A DNA stretch of 64,000 nucleotides from Cytophagales bacterium (GTDB lineage: Bacteria > Bacteroidota > Bacteroidia > Cytophagales > Flammeovirgaceae), in NCBI GenBank assembly GCA_025056215.1, contig JANWWC010000002.1, positions 207,922 to 271,921 of the forward strand, in the 5' to 3' direction. Shown here piece by piece: positions 12,301 to 18,399 of the stretch. Within the stretch, counting starts at the first letter, position 1; each line of letters begins with the position of its first letter. The notes under the pieces were generated by a model. That model ran no database searches. It was not told the origin of the DNA and was given only the letters and a program-made list of their open reading frames with translations. Made by a program: the position numbers and the translations under genes.

Positions 12301-15056
12301 CCAAAAGTGAGAGAACCTCTGATTGTACTCGATGTTGTTGCGCCGAATGTAGCAGATGTATTAAGAGTAAACACTCCGTTGTTGATGATATTGTGATTAA
12401 AATTATAATTAGGGCTCGGAATTGATGGATTAAAATTTGCTCCCGCTTGAATAACAACAGGACCATTAAAGGTAATAGTTCCACCCACATTGTCATCATT
12501 ATAATTTACTCCCGTATTCAATATGGTAGAATCGTTAACCGTCAAAGAAGAAGAACTTGTATTAAAAGTAAGGGAACCCGTTGATGTTCTTTCTAAAATT
12601 AGTTTTCCGTTTACAGTAATATCTGCCCAAAGCGATTGAATTATATTATTTACACTTGTATTTCTAATCGTGAGATGATGAAACAACAAGACATTACTGA
12701 TACTTGAACTCGATGTTCTAGAGAGGATAACAGTGTTTCCAGGTTTCGAAAAATCTTTCGTAAATGAACCTGAGACAAAAACGTCTGAAATTACCGTCCC
12801 TGTAGATTCATTTACAAAGGTTCCTGAGTCACCCTGAATAAGATAAACAGAAATAGTTGCAAAATTTCTAACGGTATTTCCGAAAGTAGATAAATTGATA
12901 ATTCCATTAGGCAAAAAATTAAAACTACCTGAGCCAGTAATTGAACATGTAGTTCCTCCATAAAATATAATATTAGCCATGCTGACGCCTGATGTAATTG
13001 TTCCATTATTATTGATACCTCCCTTTATATAAAATCTGTCGCTTACAGTAATATTTAATGTACCTCCACTTTCTATTATCAAAGAATCAACAAAAACAGA
13101 ATCGCTCGCTCCCCCAAAAATCATAGTAGCTCCATTCCCAATCGTAGTAATTCCTGCTACTACCACTGAGTCCTTCCCTGCCTGACTCCAATTCACATCT
13201 CCAGTGCCATATTTCCTTAGAGTAAAATTCCCATTAACAACAATAGGACCATTTGCTTCTGGTAAACCAGGTTGAGCAATAGAAGTTCCATAGTTAAAAA
13301 TGCTAAGGTGGTGATAAGTTCCAGGAAATACATTGTAAGAACCTGATGCTGCGTATACGACAGTATTTCCGGAGGCACTGGCTGTGAAGCGGTTAGTTGG
13401 ATTACCATTCAACATAATCTCTGATGTCCCTCTATATTCCAAATAAGCGTTAGTACCATTCACAAACCTACCTGTCGTTCCTCCGTGTCCTTGTAAAGAA
13501 TTCATCACGCGCACAATTCCATTATTGGTGACTGTAAAAGTAGTAGGAGATGATGCATTTCCGATTTGCAAAGCTGTAAACACAGCGGTATCTGAACCAG
13601 AAATTGTGCGGTCAGTAGAAGAAGTCATCACAGTTGTTCCTGCATTTATCTTGCCGTTGCAAGTAATATTACCTGTAATCAAAAAGTTACCATAAGTAGA
13701 TACAGCAGTAGAAATTAAAGAACCTCCTCCGTTTATAGTAACCAAATTTAGACTCGTAACACCAAGATTGGAAGGGTCTACAAACCGACCATTAGCATTA
13801 ACAGTTAAGTTGATATTGTTAGTTACCGATGACATATCGAAAGAGCTCGTCGAAAATGTTCCCGTATCTACCTCAAAAGCTAGTCCCCCGTTAGGATTAA
13901 AATTACCTCCTAATTGCACTGTGTCGTTGGTAGTAGCTTTGTCGATAGAAAGTGTAATATTCGTCGATGTAGTTGTAAAAGTATTGTCTAGTCCTGTAAT
14001 AGTGGCATTTCCAGAACCTTTAAAACTAATGTAAACGGTAGGATTCGCATGTTTAGTAAGTGTACTTCCCGCAGACTTAGTGAAATTACCTCGCACCCAA
14101 AACTGTAAATTCGATAATGTTGATGTAGAACTTGAAAAAGATACACCTCCTGATGTCATGCTCTGATTGTAATTCCGATTGATAACCAAATATTTAGTTA
14201 CTGCTTGATCCGTTAAATTGAGCGTTTGTCCATTAGTCGACTGGATGACGAAGTCATTGTTAATAGTAGTATATTCATTAGGTGTTGCTGATGATAAAAG
14301 CGTAACAGCAGCAGTCTGCCCTGTGCAGTTCCATATAACGTTAGCATAACTTTGACCACCGAAATTCGTAGGAGCGGCATTGGTAACCCCTTGTATAATG
14401 AGTTGTGCGCCTGGAGCAGTTGTCGTCCAGCTAATATTTTGAGGAATAGAAGTACCACCTGCGTTATGATTATGGCGAACGATACCATTTGCTCCGATGA
14501 CCATTTTCCCATCAGTAGAGTTGGCGATAAGTCCGACGCCTGTAGTACCTGCACGCAATTCTACCTCTCCTTGAACCACATAAGAATTAGAAGCACTGCT
14601 ATTGTTTAATGTCATATTATAAGTACTATTGCCTTGCAAAATCAGTTTTTGTCCTGCAGGGATTCCTGTAACAGTAGCTGTTGGATTCATATTTATAACA
14701 GTATTTGCAGTAGCACTTGCAGTAAATGTAACTGTATTAGCACCAGAAAAATTTTGAATAATGATGTGAATAACAGATATTGTGCCGCTAGGCATCGTAA
14801 CCGATATACTTCCTGTTTGCGCTCCTCCTGCAGAGCTAATATCGGCTCCATCAAAATAAACAGTATCAGAAGCACCAGGAACGGATGCGCCTCCTGCTCC
14901 TCCTAAGGTAGTGCTCCAACTCGATGTATTACTCCAAGGTGCTGAAGTGCCTCCTACCCAATACCGAACTCCAGAGTAGCTATATGTACAAAAAAACAAA
15001 ATAGCAATTAAAGGCTTTGTAAGAACACTAATTTTCATTGTAAAAGCATTTCTCAT
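1..15056 (-). CDS. Giant secreted beta-helix/repeat exoprotein (N-terminal part; runs off left edge)
   Basis: The reading frame is open from an ATG at 15056 (alternative ATG 15038) to the left edge, at least 5,018 codons with no stop. The N-terminus is a signal peptide (MKISVLTKPLIAILFF then a small-residue cleavage region). Next come a 'YWVGG...W...VYFDG' module and a long stretch of short beta-strand repeats rich in Thr, Ser, Gly and Asn (to about nt 10600). A 'FPIGKNG...EYW...FTLGS' module follows (about 10490-10090). Five 'GSLR' modules (near nt 10040, 8940, 7450, 4850 and 2540) each open a parallel beta-helix region with recurring 'GNYIGTDSTGT' and 'NIISGN' turns. PKD/Ig-like domains follow from about nt 1100. 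It is probably a cell-surface adhesin or matrix protein exported by T9SS, but the C-terminus is not visible. The 76-residue repeats at the edge are unusually GC-rich. Function beyond surface or secreted location is inference. Confidence 0.9.
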   Translation of the reverse strand, partial: MRNAFTMKISVLTKPLIAILFFCTYSYSGVRYWVGGTSAPWSNTSSWSTTLGGAGGASVPGASDTVYFDGADISSAGGAQTGSISVTMPSGTISVIHIIIQNFSGANTVTFTASATANTVINMNPTATVTGIPAGQKLILQGNSTYNMTLNNSSASNSYVVQGEVELRAGTTGVGLIANSTDGKMVIGANGIVRHNHNAGGTSIPQNISWTTTAPGAQLIIQGVTNAAPTNFGGQSYANVIWNCTGQTAAVTLLSSATPNEYTTINNDFVIQSTNGQTLNLTDQAVTKYLVINRNYNQSMTSGGVSFSSSTSTLSNLQFWVRGNFTKSAGSTLTKHANPTVYISFKGSGNATITGLDNTFTTTSTNITLSIDKATTNDTVQLGGNFNPNGGLAFEVDTGTFSTSSFDMSSVTNNINLTVNANGRFVDPSNLGVTSLNLVTINGGGSLISTAVSTYGNFLITGNITCNGKINAGTTVMTSSTDRTISGSDTAVFTALQIGNASSPTTFTVTNNGIVRVMNSLQGHGGTTGRFVNGTNAYLEYRGTSEIMLNGNPTNRFTASASGNTVVYAASGSYNVFPGTYHHLSIFNYGTSIAQPGLPEANGPIVVNGNFTLRKYGTGDVNWSQAGKDSVVVAGITTIGNGATMIFGGASDSVFVDSLIIESGGTLNITVSDRFYIKGGINNNGTITSGVSMANIIFYGGTTCSITGSGSFNFLPNGIINLSTFGNTVRNFATISVYLIQGDSGTFVNESTGTVISDVFVSGSFTKDFSKPGNTVILSRTSSSSISNVLLFHHLTIRNTSVNNIIQSLWADITVNGKLILERTSTGSLTFNTSSSSLTVNDSTILNTGVNYNDDNVGGTITFNGPVVIQAGANFNPSIPSPNYNFNHNIINNGVFTLNTSATFGATTSSTIRGSLTFGGIVTVNTNLSLADATTQVQFNNSVTVNSGKSLGGVASSKYIFGGNLIVNGSFTDSANVDFTGTGAGLSGTGSFTSFGTVQFLSSFFTIQNTLSSVSLNGSTIVGAGSTIYNRETNIVVQSLNGANATSTWANAQNATVEFKSNTVMPTGILNVDSLGSVVIYSGEVAQTQIKANSYYHLKIVSPSSLGIRRQLTGNTTVKGNLELYSLSTGPDTLDTQSYDFTVDGTTTIQQYGVLFDGVAGGTLTFGGLVNVHSGGAYHVTSNTNTVFRGGITNNGTFIHGNNGTITFSTSAQTITLNSNIQLNGGTGGVNINENITLAGSGGILILGNQMVTIASGKTLNFGTGSARTVQIGTNPLTGGLNASGATIDMRNAAHTLELRSPTNSLGTLLTDGNPSTVIYNGGNSMDVFASPNYRNLSFNGTASPSTRTLIGTSLGVAGTLTIGNNITFSLGVSNVSATVTKISISSSGALSAGSTNPKILTITDSVLTTTGSIDFSSATNDRLIISGVTAGNVPAVLSSGDSLIYNRAGDQQVGVSAGSCSHLAIRGSGNKTLVSPLTVNNSFTISENAKLITTLSNLLTLGASATSNHGTSTAYVEGPMAKVGTADFVFPIGKNGKWKPLEISNISASSTFRASYEDQRYTNVADRTGLMRVSRVEYWVLDRIAGSGSARVSLHWKDAVAAGITDSSSNDLRVARWNGSTWVDQGQFSIGSGKVTSNLVSSFSPFTLGSLNGINLLGAVLTVTNTNNSGPGSLRKIIQDAVAGDTIRFDSTLIGQTINLSAGGEILWDKKLVILGLGAHNLTITTNNNGRIFNINTAASDTNVLAGLTLKNGNTSSSNGGGAIYCSSGHLFIQYCYFEGNVVSASSNTSGGAISYLSAGGSLRIYASTFYNNEINCNSATCRGGAISFHPSSSGSVSLSNCTFYKNKITGTGVRQGGAIYISNATNGALVHNTIYQNQAGNGGGFYLHSSAIADIRSNIIASNIGGDIYDEGGNLVSNGYNLIGNGSAFYSNTAGDIYGDTGYNYPNPGAFRYTSVLDPGLDSLGYHGGLVPTIPLKPWSFAIDAAFYDSSVVHDARGQIRVGGATTADIGAYEYTGHRTVVTNTQDFLLVPSISPPGSLRKFISWANGYSGRDTIHFNIAGSSPWNIYIDNNGNDGPLPAITDTLLLDATTQPGWSDGNRVILSGFYTTIASTHGLIIQAPQVEVRGFEIKKFTTNQASGIYIKNSASNFKIINNIITENKVAGIFVDSADNGIIQGNKIGIDTSSNDVGNMYGICLQNHADNILIGGTSPSERNYISGNDFSNIYIGDSDTTRIFGNYIGTNISGTSGVELAYSNSGIYAINANRVQVGGASSIYRNVISGNKGRGILMHGSDSCVIQDNYIGLNAAGTSSLPNLEDNIYLYNTSYTKIFYNKIVSAGNHGIYIHQSSFNSIVGNNIEQNNQRGIEIEGILGSANGNVIGGTFSATENIISQNGGGAIRIRGALADANAIKRNQIYCNVSYGVELTDNGNNNKTTPVIHWATPTSIMGTSSSGDSIYIYKHSGCGAIPQGRVFLGATAASGGTWSFSGSFTVGDSIVVIADSAGFSSPFSAIYPVHDPLLVTNTNNAGMGSLRNAITYANLNPSKDTIKFNISGGIGPWIINLSTLLPNITDTLMIDGFTQPNSNDSVRVRLVGNTSVSTGLNVQAPHVHIKGLEFRNFSNVSSGQAINISGDNYDNFVIERNIISGNYNGIVVDSADNGLIIGNRIGTDSTARNRFANANIGILIRNTAKHNTIGNGTFAGRNYIAGNNLHGIQLDNADSNTVHNNFIGLGIDNDTIMNNLRGISVLNSGYHQILGNVISGNVTGIHIPNGPGNNVIKRNLIGTDSTGTLGRRNSGEGIHIMFPAHKNYIGGTVNDRNIISGNLSGIYIASDSNIVEGNFIGLSKNNDTITNAEYGIYITFNAKGQKINRNVISGNGTNHAGIYDNSLGGNQIAGNYIGTDSTGTQKRPNGNYGIILQSKHNVIGGTSFSHRNIISGNTQEGIYIQADSNQVLGNFIGIGAHNDTIPNLKTGILVSNAKFVQIGGTTFASRNVISGNGYTSSHYGIEIVGGDGYHTITGNYIGTDSAGVSAFPNFGHGIYLSGANNKHIKVGDGTYEGRNIIAGNGRSAIFVEVDSASILGNFIGLNVQNDTLRNNRYSTTVGAIVLNGSYNKVGNGTFLGRNVFGACSPSSACIESWIYGVHNQILGNYIGTDSTGNAYKSNSISRGINISGLKNTLIGNGTAHGRNVIGGATQSAITLDLGADSTYIYGNYIGIGANGITPLPNASYGIEFSYDGGSRSIIGDTLPGFGNVIAYNNWGGIYINSSNDSIKIVGNSMFCNAAPITLAGGANGNKVAPTITLAIPTKVAGNTNPSDTVDIYRDTADACSGVQGKIYVGRTVANSFGDWEYNGTFNIGDSITAIATAPSFNRSSSLSVAKSVVDPLLVTTITDANVVGSLRYAMNYANLKPGKDTIRFDASLLGNEISLNYALPVLNNDSTVIYGLIDTDSVPDIIVSGDNVGADTAGFRISGKHNSIIGLKLIKYNNSISQFAILLSGDSNTVARCWIGTQNGTTSQPNGGGIRILSNRNQIRNNVISGNNLATGSKGIEIVGGDNNLIIGNIIGMDTGNTSLSIANDIGISIAMNGSDSVYNTYIGNGTLQGRNFIAGNNQSNIYADKVKGLYVDNNFIGTDTAGTVARGGSEGVRVSASSNVVIKNNVISGISGGNGIQVEGSNNKSYTIENNKIGVNKNGTSAIPNSTGISITPTSSLDTLVIRNNIISGNTAKGIFIEYVTNGWIYKNLVGLNQSGSSAIANGQYGIEIGLSVSNVKIGDTTAGNQNYISGNGIAGIAFTFNTSNSIKVVGNVIGLGKNNQLVPNNQHGILVNANLYSGSDTIAYNVVSGHSKTGIWLTSSLTNASLINIIANKIGTDTTGTLDRGNGVGIRIDGNSSFAENHRIYQNVIAYNDTGVWLNGSTYAVRNIRIRENSIFKNDVDAIKLTGNANWSISRPILSSIGVDSVLHGTVTSASNTRYVQIYVDSANNQGRIFLGYDTLNSGESAISFKIPPFAFSAFSPSSAIKVTALYDSANNTSEFSDSIGLVLSSSNPEIFVSATTLDLDTSKIGTVKMDSFYVKNLSGASLNATLQLKDSIYFGIISPTGPITLNAGDSIWVVVKAIADSINFEVIDSLYIYSNDTNPLSDTLKSVLVRGTRYDYHVVTEKLNSGFGSLRWAVDSANFYVGKDSIYFSSSLNDSTIVLTSSIYINDDSTFINGDLNSDGKPNIRIFGNGASISGIVINAKHTSLRGLNIAGFNGDGAIVIDGDSNKIISSYVGTNLSGTSSTPTNKGIYIRSAHANVIGGNDTLYRNIIVGVNAIFIDSSTNNLIIGNYIGVNSNGTVSIGTNDGVLIKNSSHNYVGNGLISGRNILGAANRNIHILNGDSNLVYGNYIGVQPNGVSLISGGGGNHSILISSTSTGNQIGLETGVGGRNIVGGANVGIYNQGLLTKVFNNFIGVGADGSTVVKNFLHGIYNDTASTILIGDGSISRRNIISGNGDTINEYGIYTKTGAYINGNYIGFDSSGLASVRNYDASIFIERSGNIVQNNLVNGSFSGQRAILLNVENSGNNLINFNTIGLDANGNIVSGNSGNGIQVLGSNSNSQDTIGNNTIVGFTRGISISSASGGIIMQANSIYSNTSEGIHIASGGNHNVTKPVITSVSVVGSDTIVSGTATGSRVQLYADMSKQGRQFIGYSNVVSGIWKDTLSPGQYSNLLSSGYVNFTALQDSVGNTSVFSDTFEIQGPKPQISFISNKSLINGDSVNGCLGDTVGFKAVVTNVQVASYVWSSLPSGFSSSSDTNTLVLTSLGDTAYVVTVTSVLGKTSTDTFKIHKFTPPVVSASFISNDTLCLGDTIKMSGSGAATYQWDIDNNGTYDYSSNSIEHKYTSSGNYTIVLRGVDSNGCVDTAHYLGVIKDTAVLSSISADTVCLGDSTTFSVSGLTSGASLMVNGVPLSSTYRFKYTSGGSHVYSVAGLLNGCTSSLGSVGVMVKDTAVLSSISADTVCLGDSTTFSVSG
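1100..10090 (-). other. Five GSLR + right-handed parallel beta-helix modules within the giant exoprotein
   Basis: Translated on the minus strand, a motif of the form 'VTNTNNSGPGSLRKII..DTIRFD' occurs near nt 10040, and variants recur near 8940, 7450, 4850 and 2540. Each is followed by a block of short turns such as 'GNYIGTDSTGT', 'NVISGN' and 'IGGT', the usual signature of right-handed parallel beta-helix (NosD/pectate-lyase-like) domains. The first block ends near nt 9140-9010 in 'FAIDAA...DARGQIR...DIGAYEY', which resembles the choice-of-anchor tail of the CSLREA class. Boundaries are approximate. Confidence 0.8.
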
Positions 15057-15155
15057 ATCTTTCTTACAAATTAAGCTAAAAACCGAATCAAGAAAAAATT
15101 TTTAGAGGAGCCACGATGTTCCATTCCAAAAATCGGACACACTTTAAGACTTATG

Positions 15156-15186
15156 CAAATATAAAAAACAAATTTGTTCAAACAAA
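15156..15186 (-). promoter_or_regulatory. Bacteroidota-type promoter for the giant exoprotein
   Basis: On the minus strand a -7 box TATATTTG (15163-15156) exactly matches TAnnTTTG, and TTTG (15186-15183) lies 19 bases upstream as a -33 element. This predicts a leader of roughly 90 nt before the ATG at 15056. The rest of 15057-15344 is very AT-rich with long A and T tracts and no ORF. Confidence 0.6.
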
Positions 15187-15344
15187 AAAAGTACAAAAAA
15201 AATATTTTTTTTCAGTAAAAAAGGTAATTTTTTATTAAAAAAATACAATTTAGTTTTTTTTTCTTTCTTAAAGCTAAATATCTTCTTTAAAAGATAGCAA
15301 AAACCCAAAATTACTTTCTAACTTGCTAACGTTTTTTGCAAAGT

Positions 15345-16106
15345 ATGATAGAGATAAAGCATTTGAATAAATCTTTTGCTGATCGCCAAGTGCTATTTGA
15401 TATCAATGCTACTTTTCATCGTGGAATTGTAAACATGATTATTGGCGCAAGCGGCACAGGGAAAAGCGTACTCCTAAAATGTATTGTTGGAATAGAAGAA
15501 CCTAACTCTGGGCAAGTGCTATTTGACGGGCGCAGTTTCTATCATACCTCACGCGATGAACAAAGAGAAATTCGTCGTGAAATTGGCATGCTGTTTCAAG
15601 GAGGCGCACTGTTTGATTCTAAGAACGTAATTGAAAACGTTCGCTTTCCGCTAGATATCCTTATGCCACAAATGCCCATGTCCGAAAAGTTAGACCGCGT
15701 TCATTTCTGTTTGAAGAGAGTAGGTTTAGAAAATGCAGGAAAAAAACGTCCTTCCGAGTTATCTGGGGGTATGAAAAAACGCGTAGGCATTGCTCGCGCC
15801 ATCGTGATGCAAACTAATCGATATCTGTTTTGCGACGAGCCTAATTCCGGACTCGATCCTCAAACTTCGATTGTGATTGATAATCTAATCGACGAGATCA
15901 CTAAAGAATATAACTTAACTACTGTGGTTGTTTCGCACGACATGAACTCGATGATGGAAATCGGAGACCATATCATTTTTATTCATCAAGGGCGAATTGT
16001 ATGGGAGGGAAGCAACGAAAATATTGTAGAAACAGCCTCTGCTGAGCTTGAACAGTTCATCTTTTCTAATAAACTCATGAGAAAGTTTCGTGACAAAATT
16101 TATTAA
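15345..16106 (+). CDS. mlaF: ABC transporter ATP-binding protein, MlaF-like
   Basis: A 253-residue ABC ATPase of the MCE/Mla phospholipid-transport class. It has Walker A GASGTGKS (residues 34-41), a Q-loop 'LFQGGALFDS', the signature LSGGMKKRVGIARA, Walker B 'YLFCDEPNSGLD' and the H-loop 'VVSHD'. The 'GGALFDS' after the Q-loop and 'SGGMKKRV' are typical of MlaF. The ATG at 15345 is preferred over an in-frame TTG nine bases upstream because it gives the usual MIEI start. It would power a permease such as the MlaE-like protein at 39854-40600, together with a periplasmic MCE protein not found here. It is the first gene of a plus-strand run and divergent from the giant exoprotein. Confidence 0.85.
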   Translation: MIEIKHLNKSFADRQVLFDINATFHRGIVNMIIGASGTGKSVLLKCIVGIEEPNSGQVLFDGRSFYHTSRDEQREIRREIGMLFQGGALFDSKNVIENVRFPLDILMPQMPMSEKLDRVHFCLKRVGLENAGKKRPSELSGGMKKRVGIARAIVMQTNRYLFCDEPNSGLDPQTSIVIDNLIDEITKEYNLTTVVVSHDMNSMMEIGDHIIFIHQGRIVWEGSNENIVETASAELEQFIFSNKLMRKFRDKIY

Positions 16107-16160
16107 AAAATGATTTTTGGTTCATAAAATTGGATTTAGTTATACCAACACTTGAAATAC

Positions 16161-18353
16161 ATGTCCGAGATACGCAAAATACAAGTTACTACGGGTGTTC
16201 ATTGGATAGAAATCCCAGAGGCGAATATCAGAATGTTATGTGGCTGCCCGGCAGATACCGTCAAGCACCTTCGCAAAAAAGGATTGATTACTACAATAGA
16301 AAAAAATGGTGTTCGCTTTGAAACAGGTCCTAATGTCATTCTACTTTCTGATGTGCTGATTCAAAACGGACATTTTTCAAATGTTACGGAATTTCCTGTT
16401 CTCCAAATGATGTACTTACAAGGAATGCTCATTCCTCATCACCCTAATAACGACGGAACGAAACCTTTACTTATCGGAACAGAAGAACAAGTGCGGTCAC
16501 AAATCAATTATATTTTTCGGGGAAACTACGGTTTGATTTCTAAAGAAGAACTTTTAGAAGCAGGCATCAGCGAACCGCAAGCAGAAGAAATGATGCAAAT
16601 CAAGCTAAAGTTCGCTTTCGGAAATATTGTAAATCCTGAGAATTTGATTGAAACGCGCATTTTGCGAAATGAAACCACTCCAATCAGAAACGGAGTGACC
16701 ATCAAAAGAATCAAAAGGAATATTTTTTTGATTGAATATCAAAATCGTTCAGTAGAAGTCGATTTAAATTTGAGCCCTGAAGAAAAATACGAACCTCCTT
16801 ATCTTCTCGACCATCATTTTATCAAAAGAGAGTACTTTGCTGTAATTCATTCGGGTGAAGGCGATGGGTGGGATGTTCATCGCCCTTGTATGGCGAGCAT
16901 TCTAATGTATCAAGGGAAGATATATCTTATCGATGCGGGCCCTAATATCATGGCAACACTAAATTATTTGGGGATTAGCGTCAACGAAATCGAAGGAATT
17001 TTTCAAACTCATGTTCACGACGACCATTTTGCTGGCTTAGCAACTTTGGTGCGCTCTGATAGACGTTTAAAATTATTTTCAAGCAAAATGGTTATCCATA
17101 GCGTAGCTAAAAAACTATGCGCTTTGATGTCTATTCGGGAGGAGATATTCCCCAAATTATTTGATTTACAAGAGCTTACATTAGGAGAATGGACCAACAT
17201 CGAAGGGCTTTATGTTTTACCTGCTTACTCTCCTCACCCTGTCGATACAAATGTTTTCTTTTTCCGCGTAAGTTGGCAAGGAGGCTACAAAACATATGCT
17301 CATTTAGCAGACACATCTTCTTTTGCAGCATGTGAACGCATCTTGCGTCAGCATGAAAATGATATAGGTATGTCTGTTCGCACATACGAAGAGACGCGCA
17401 AAACCTATCTCACTCCTGTCAATCTTAAAAAAATCGATATCGGAGGAGGGCTCATTCATGGTGTAGCAGAAGACTATCGAGAAGACACATCTGAAAAAAT
17501 TGTCTTAGCTCATATCAGCCGACCTTTAACTTTGGCAGAGAGAGAGATTGGTTCTACGGCTACTTTCGGCATGACAGATGTGCTGATTCCTTCTCAGCGG
17601 GATTATCTGATTGAATTTGCCTGGAGACACCTTCGCTTTTATTTTCCAACAGTCCCCGATTATGAAATTAATTTTTTGCTCAACCACCCTATTGTTAACT
17701 TCAATTCGGGATCTATTTTACTCAAAAAAGGAATTTTAAACGAATACGTTTATTTATTGCTCACGGGTTCGGTAGAATCAGCAGATGCTAAAGTTGGCAA
17801 ACCTAGTGTATTTTCTGCTGGCTCTCTGGTAGGATTTTACGCCGATTTTTTAAAAACTACTTCTCAAGCTACTTATTGGGCTTCTAGCAATATTTATGCT
17901 CTTCAGATTCCAATCTGCGATTATCAATCATTCGTAGAGCGAAACCACTTGTATTCCGAACTCAAACGCTTGGAAGACAATTTACTATTTTTGAGTGAAA
18001 CCTGGATTTTTGGAAAAGTCGTTTCCTTTCCGATTCTTTCTAAGGTAGCTTTAGAATCTCAAACTATTCTGGTGGAACAAACTACAGTCTATCAACAACA
18101 TCAAATTGAAGACTTGTTTCTTATCAAACAAGGCGAAGCCCTTCTTCAAGTAGGAGATTTTTATGAAGAAAAACTATTGCCTACTGATTTTTTTTGTACC
18201 GAATCTATTATGCCTAAAACGCACACAAATTACAAAGTTACGTTATATGAAGGTGTAGAACTTTTCCAAGTTCCCATTCATTTGATAACAGAAATTCCAA
18301 TTGTATATTGGAAAGCTTTGGAAATTCATAACAAACGTGTGAATAGTTTGTAA
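16161..18353 (+). CDS. MBL-fold protein with two C-terminal cNMP-binding-like domains
   Basis: A 730-residue multidomain protein. Residues 8-165 form a conserved N-terminal region ('GVHWIEIP', 'FETGPNVILLSD', 'RGNYGLIS'). Residues 225-455 are a metallo-beta-lactamase fold with THVHDDH (283-289) and further candidate metal ligands H359, D384 and H451. Residues about 505-590 and 625-710 each look like a cyclic-nucleotide-binding beta-roll. In both rolls the arginine expected in the phosphate-binding cassette seems absent ('TSQATYWA', 'THTNYKVT'), so binding of cAMP or cGMP is doubtful. The ATG at 16161 replaces an in-frame TTG at 16152. It lies 54 nt after mlaF. It could be a sensor-hydrolase; substrate unknown. 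An adenylate cyclase is encoded at 30525-32021. Confidence 0.75.
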   Translation: MSEIRKIQVTTGVHWIEIPEANIRMLCGCPADTVKHLRKKGLITTIEKNGVRFETGPNVILLSDVLIQNGHFSNVTEFPVLQMMYLQGMLIPHHPNNDGTKPLLIGTEEQVRSQINYIFRGNYGLISKEELLEAGISEPQAEEMMQIKLKFAFGNIVNPENLIETRILRNETTPIRNGVTIKRIKRNIFLIEYQNRSVEVDLNLSPEEKYEPPYLLDHHFIKREYFAVIHSGEGDGWDVHRPCMASILMYQGKIYLIDAGPNIMATLNYLGISVNEIEGIFQTHVHDDHFAGLATLVRSDRRLKLFSSKMVIHSVAKKLCALMSIREEIFPKLFDLQELTLGEWTNIEGLYVLPAYSPHPVDTNVFFFRVSWQGGYKTYAHLADTSSFAACERILRQHENDIGMSVRTYEETRKTYLTPVNLKKIDIGGGLIHGVAEDYREDTSEKIVLAHISRPLTLAEREIGSTATFGMTDVLIPSQRDYLIEFAWRHLRFYFPTVPDYEINFLLNHPIVNFNSGSILLKKGILNEYVYLLLTGSVESADAKVGKPSVFSAGSLVGFYADFLKTTSQATYWASSNIYALQIPICDYQSFVERNHLYSELKRLEDNLLFLSETWIFGKVVSFPILSKVALESQTILVEQTTVYQQHQIEDLFLIKQGEALLQVGDFYEEKLLPTDFFCTESIMPKTHTNYKVTLYEGVELFQVPIHLITEIPIVYWKALEIHNKRVNSL

Positions 18354-18399
18354 TCAACTGCAGAATTTCGGAATATTGTACCAAACCAGAAATCATTTT

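Noticed and set aside
12284-14875. Short minus-strand ORFs in other frames
   Set aside because: They are out of frame with the giant gene and low-complexity; frame shadows.
1980-14906. Many plus-strand ORFs of 60-180 codons across 1-15000 (for example 11863-12396)
   Set aside because: They lie opposite the uninterrupted giant minus-strand frame, have no family resemblance, and arise because Ser/Thr/Val-rich repeat codons read open on the other strand.
16130-16321. ORF overlapping the start of the MBL-fold gene
   Set aside because: It is out of frame with a clearly conserved protein; a shadow.
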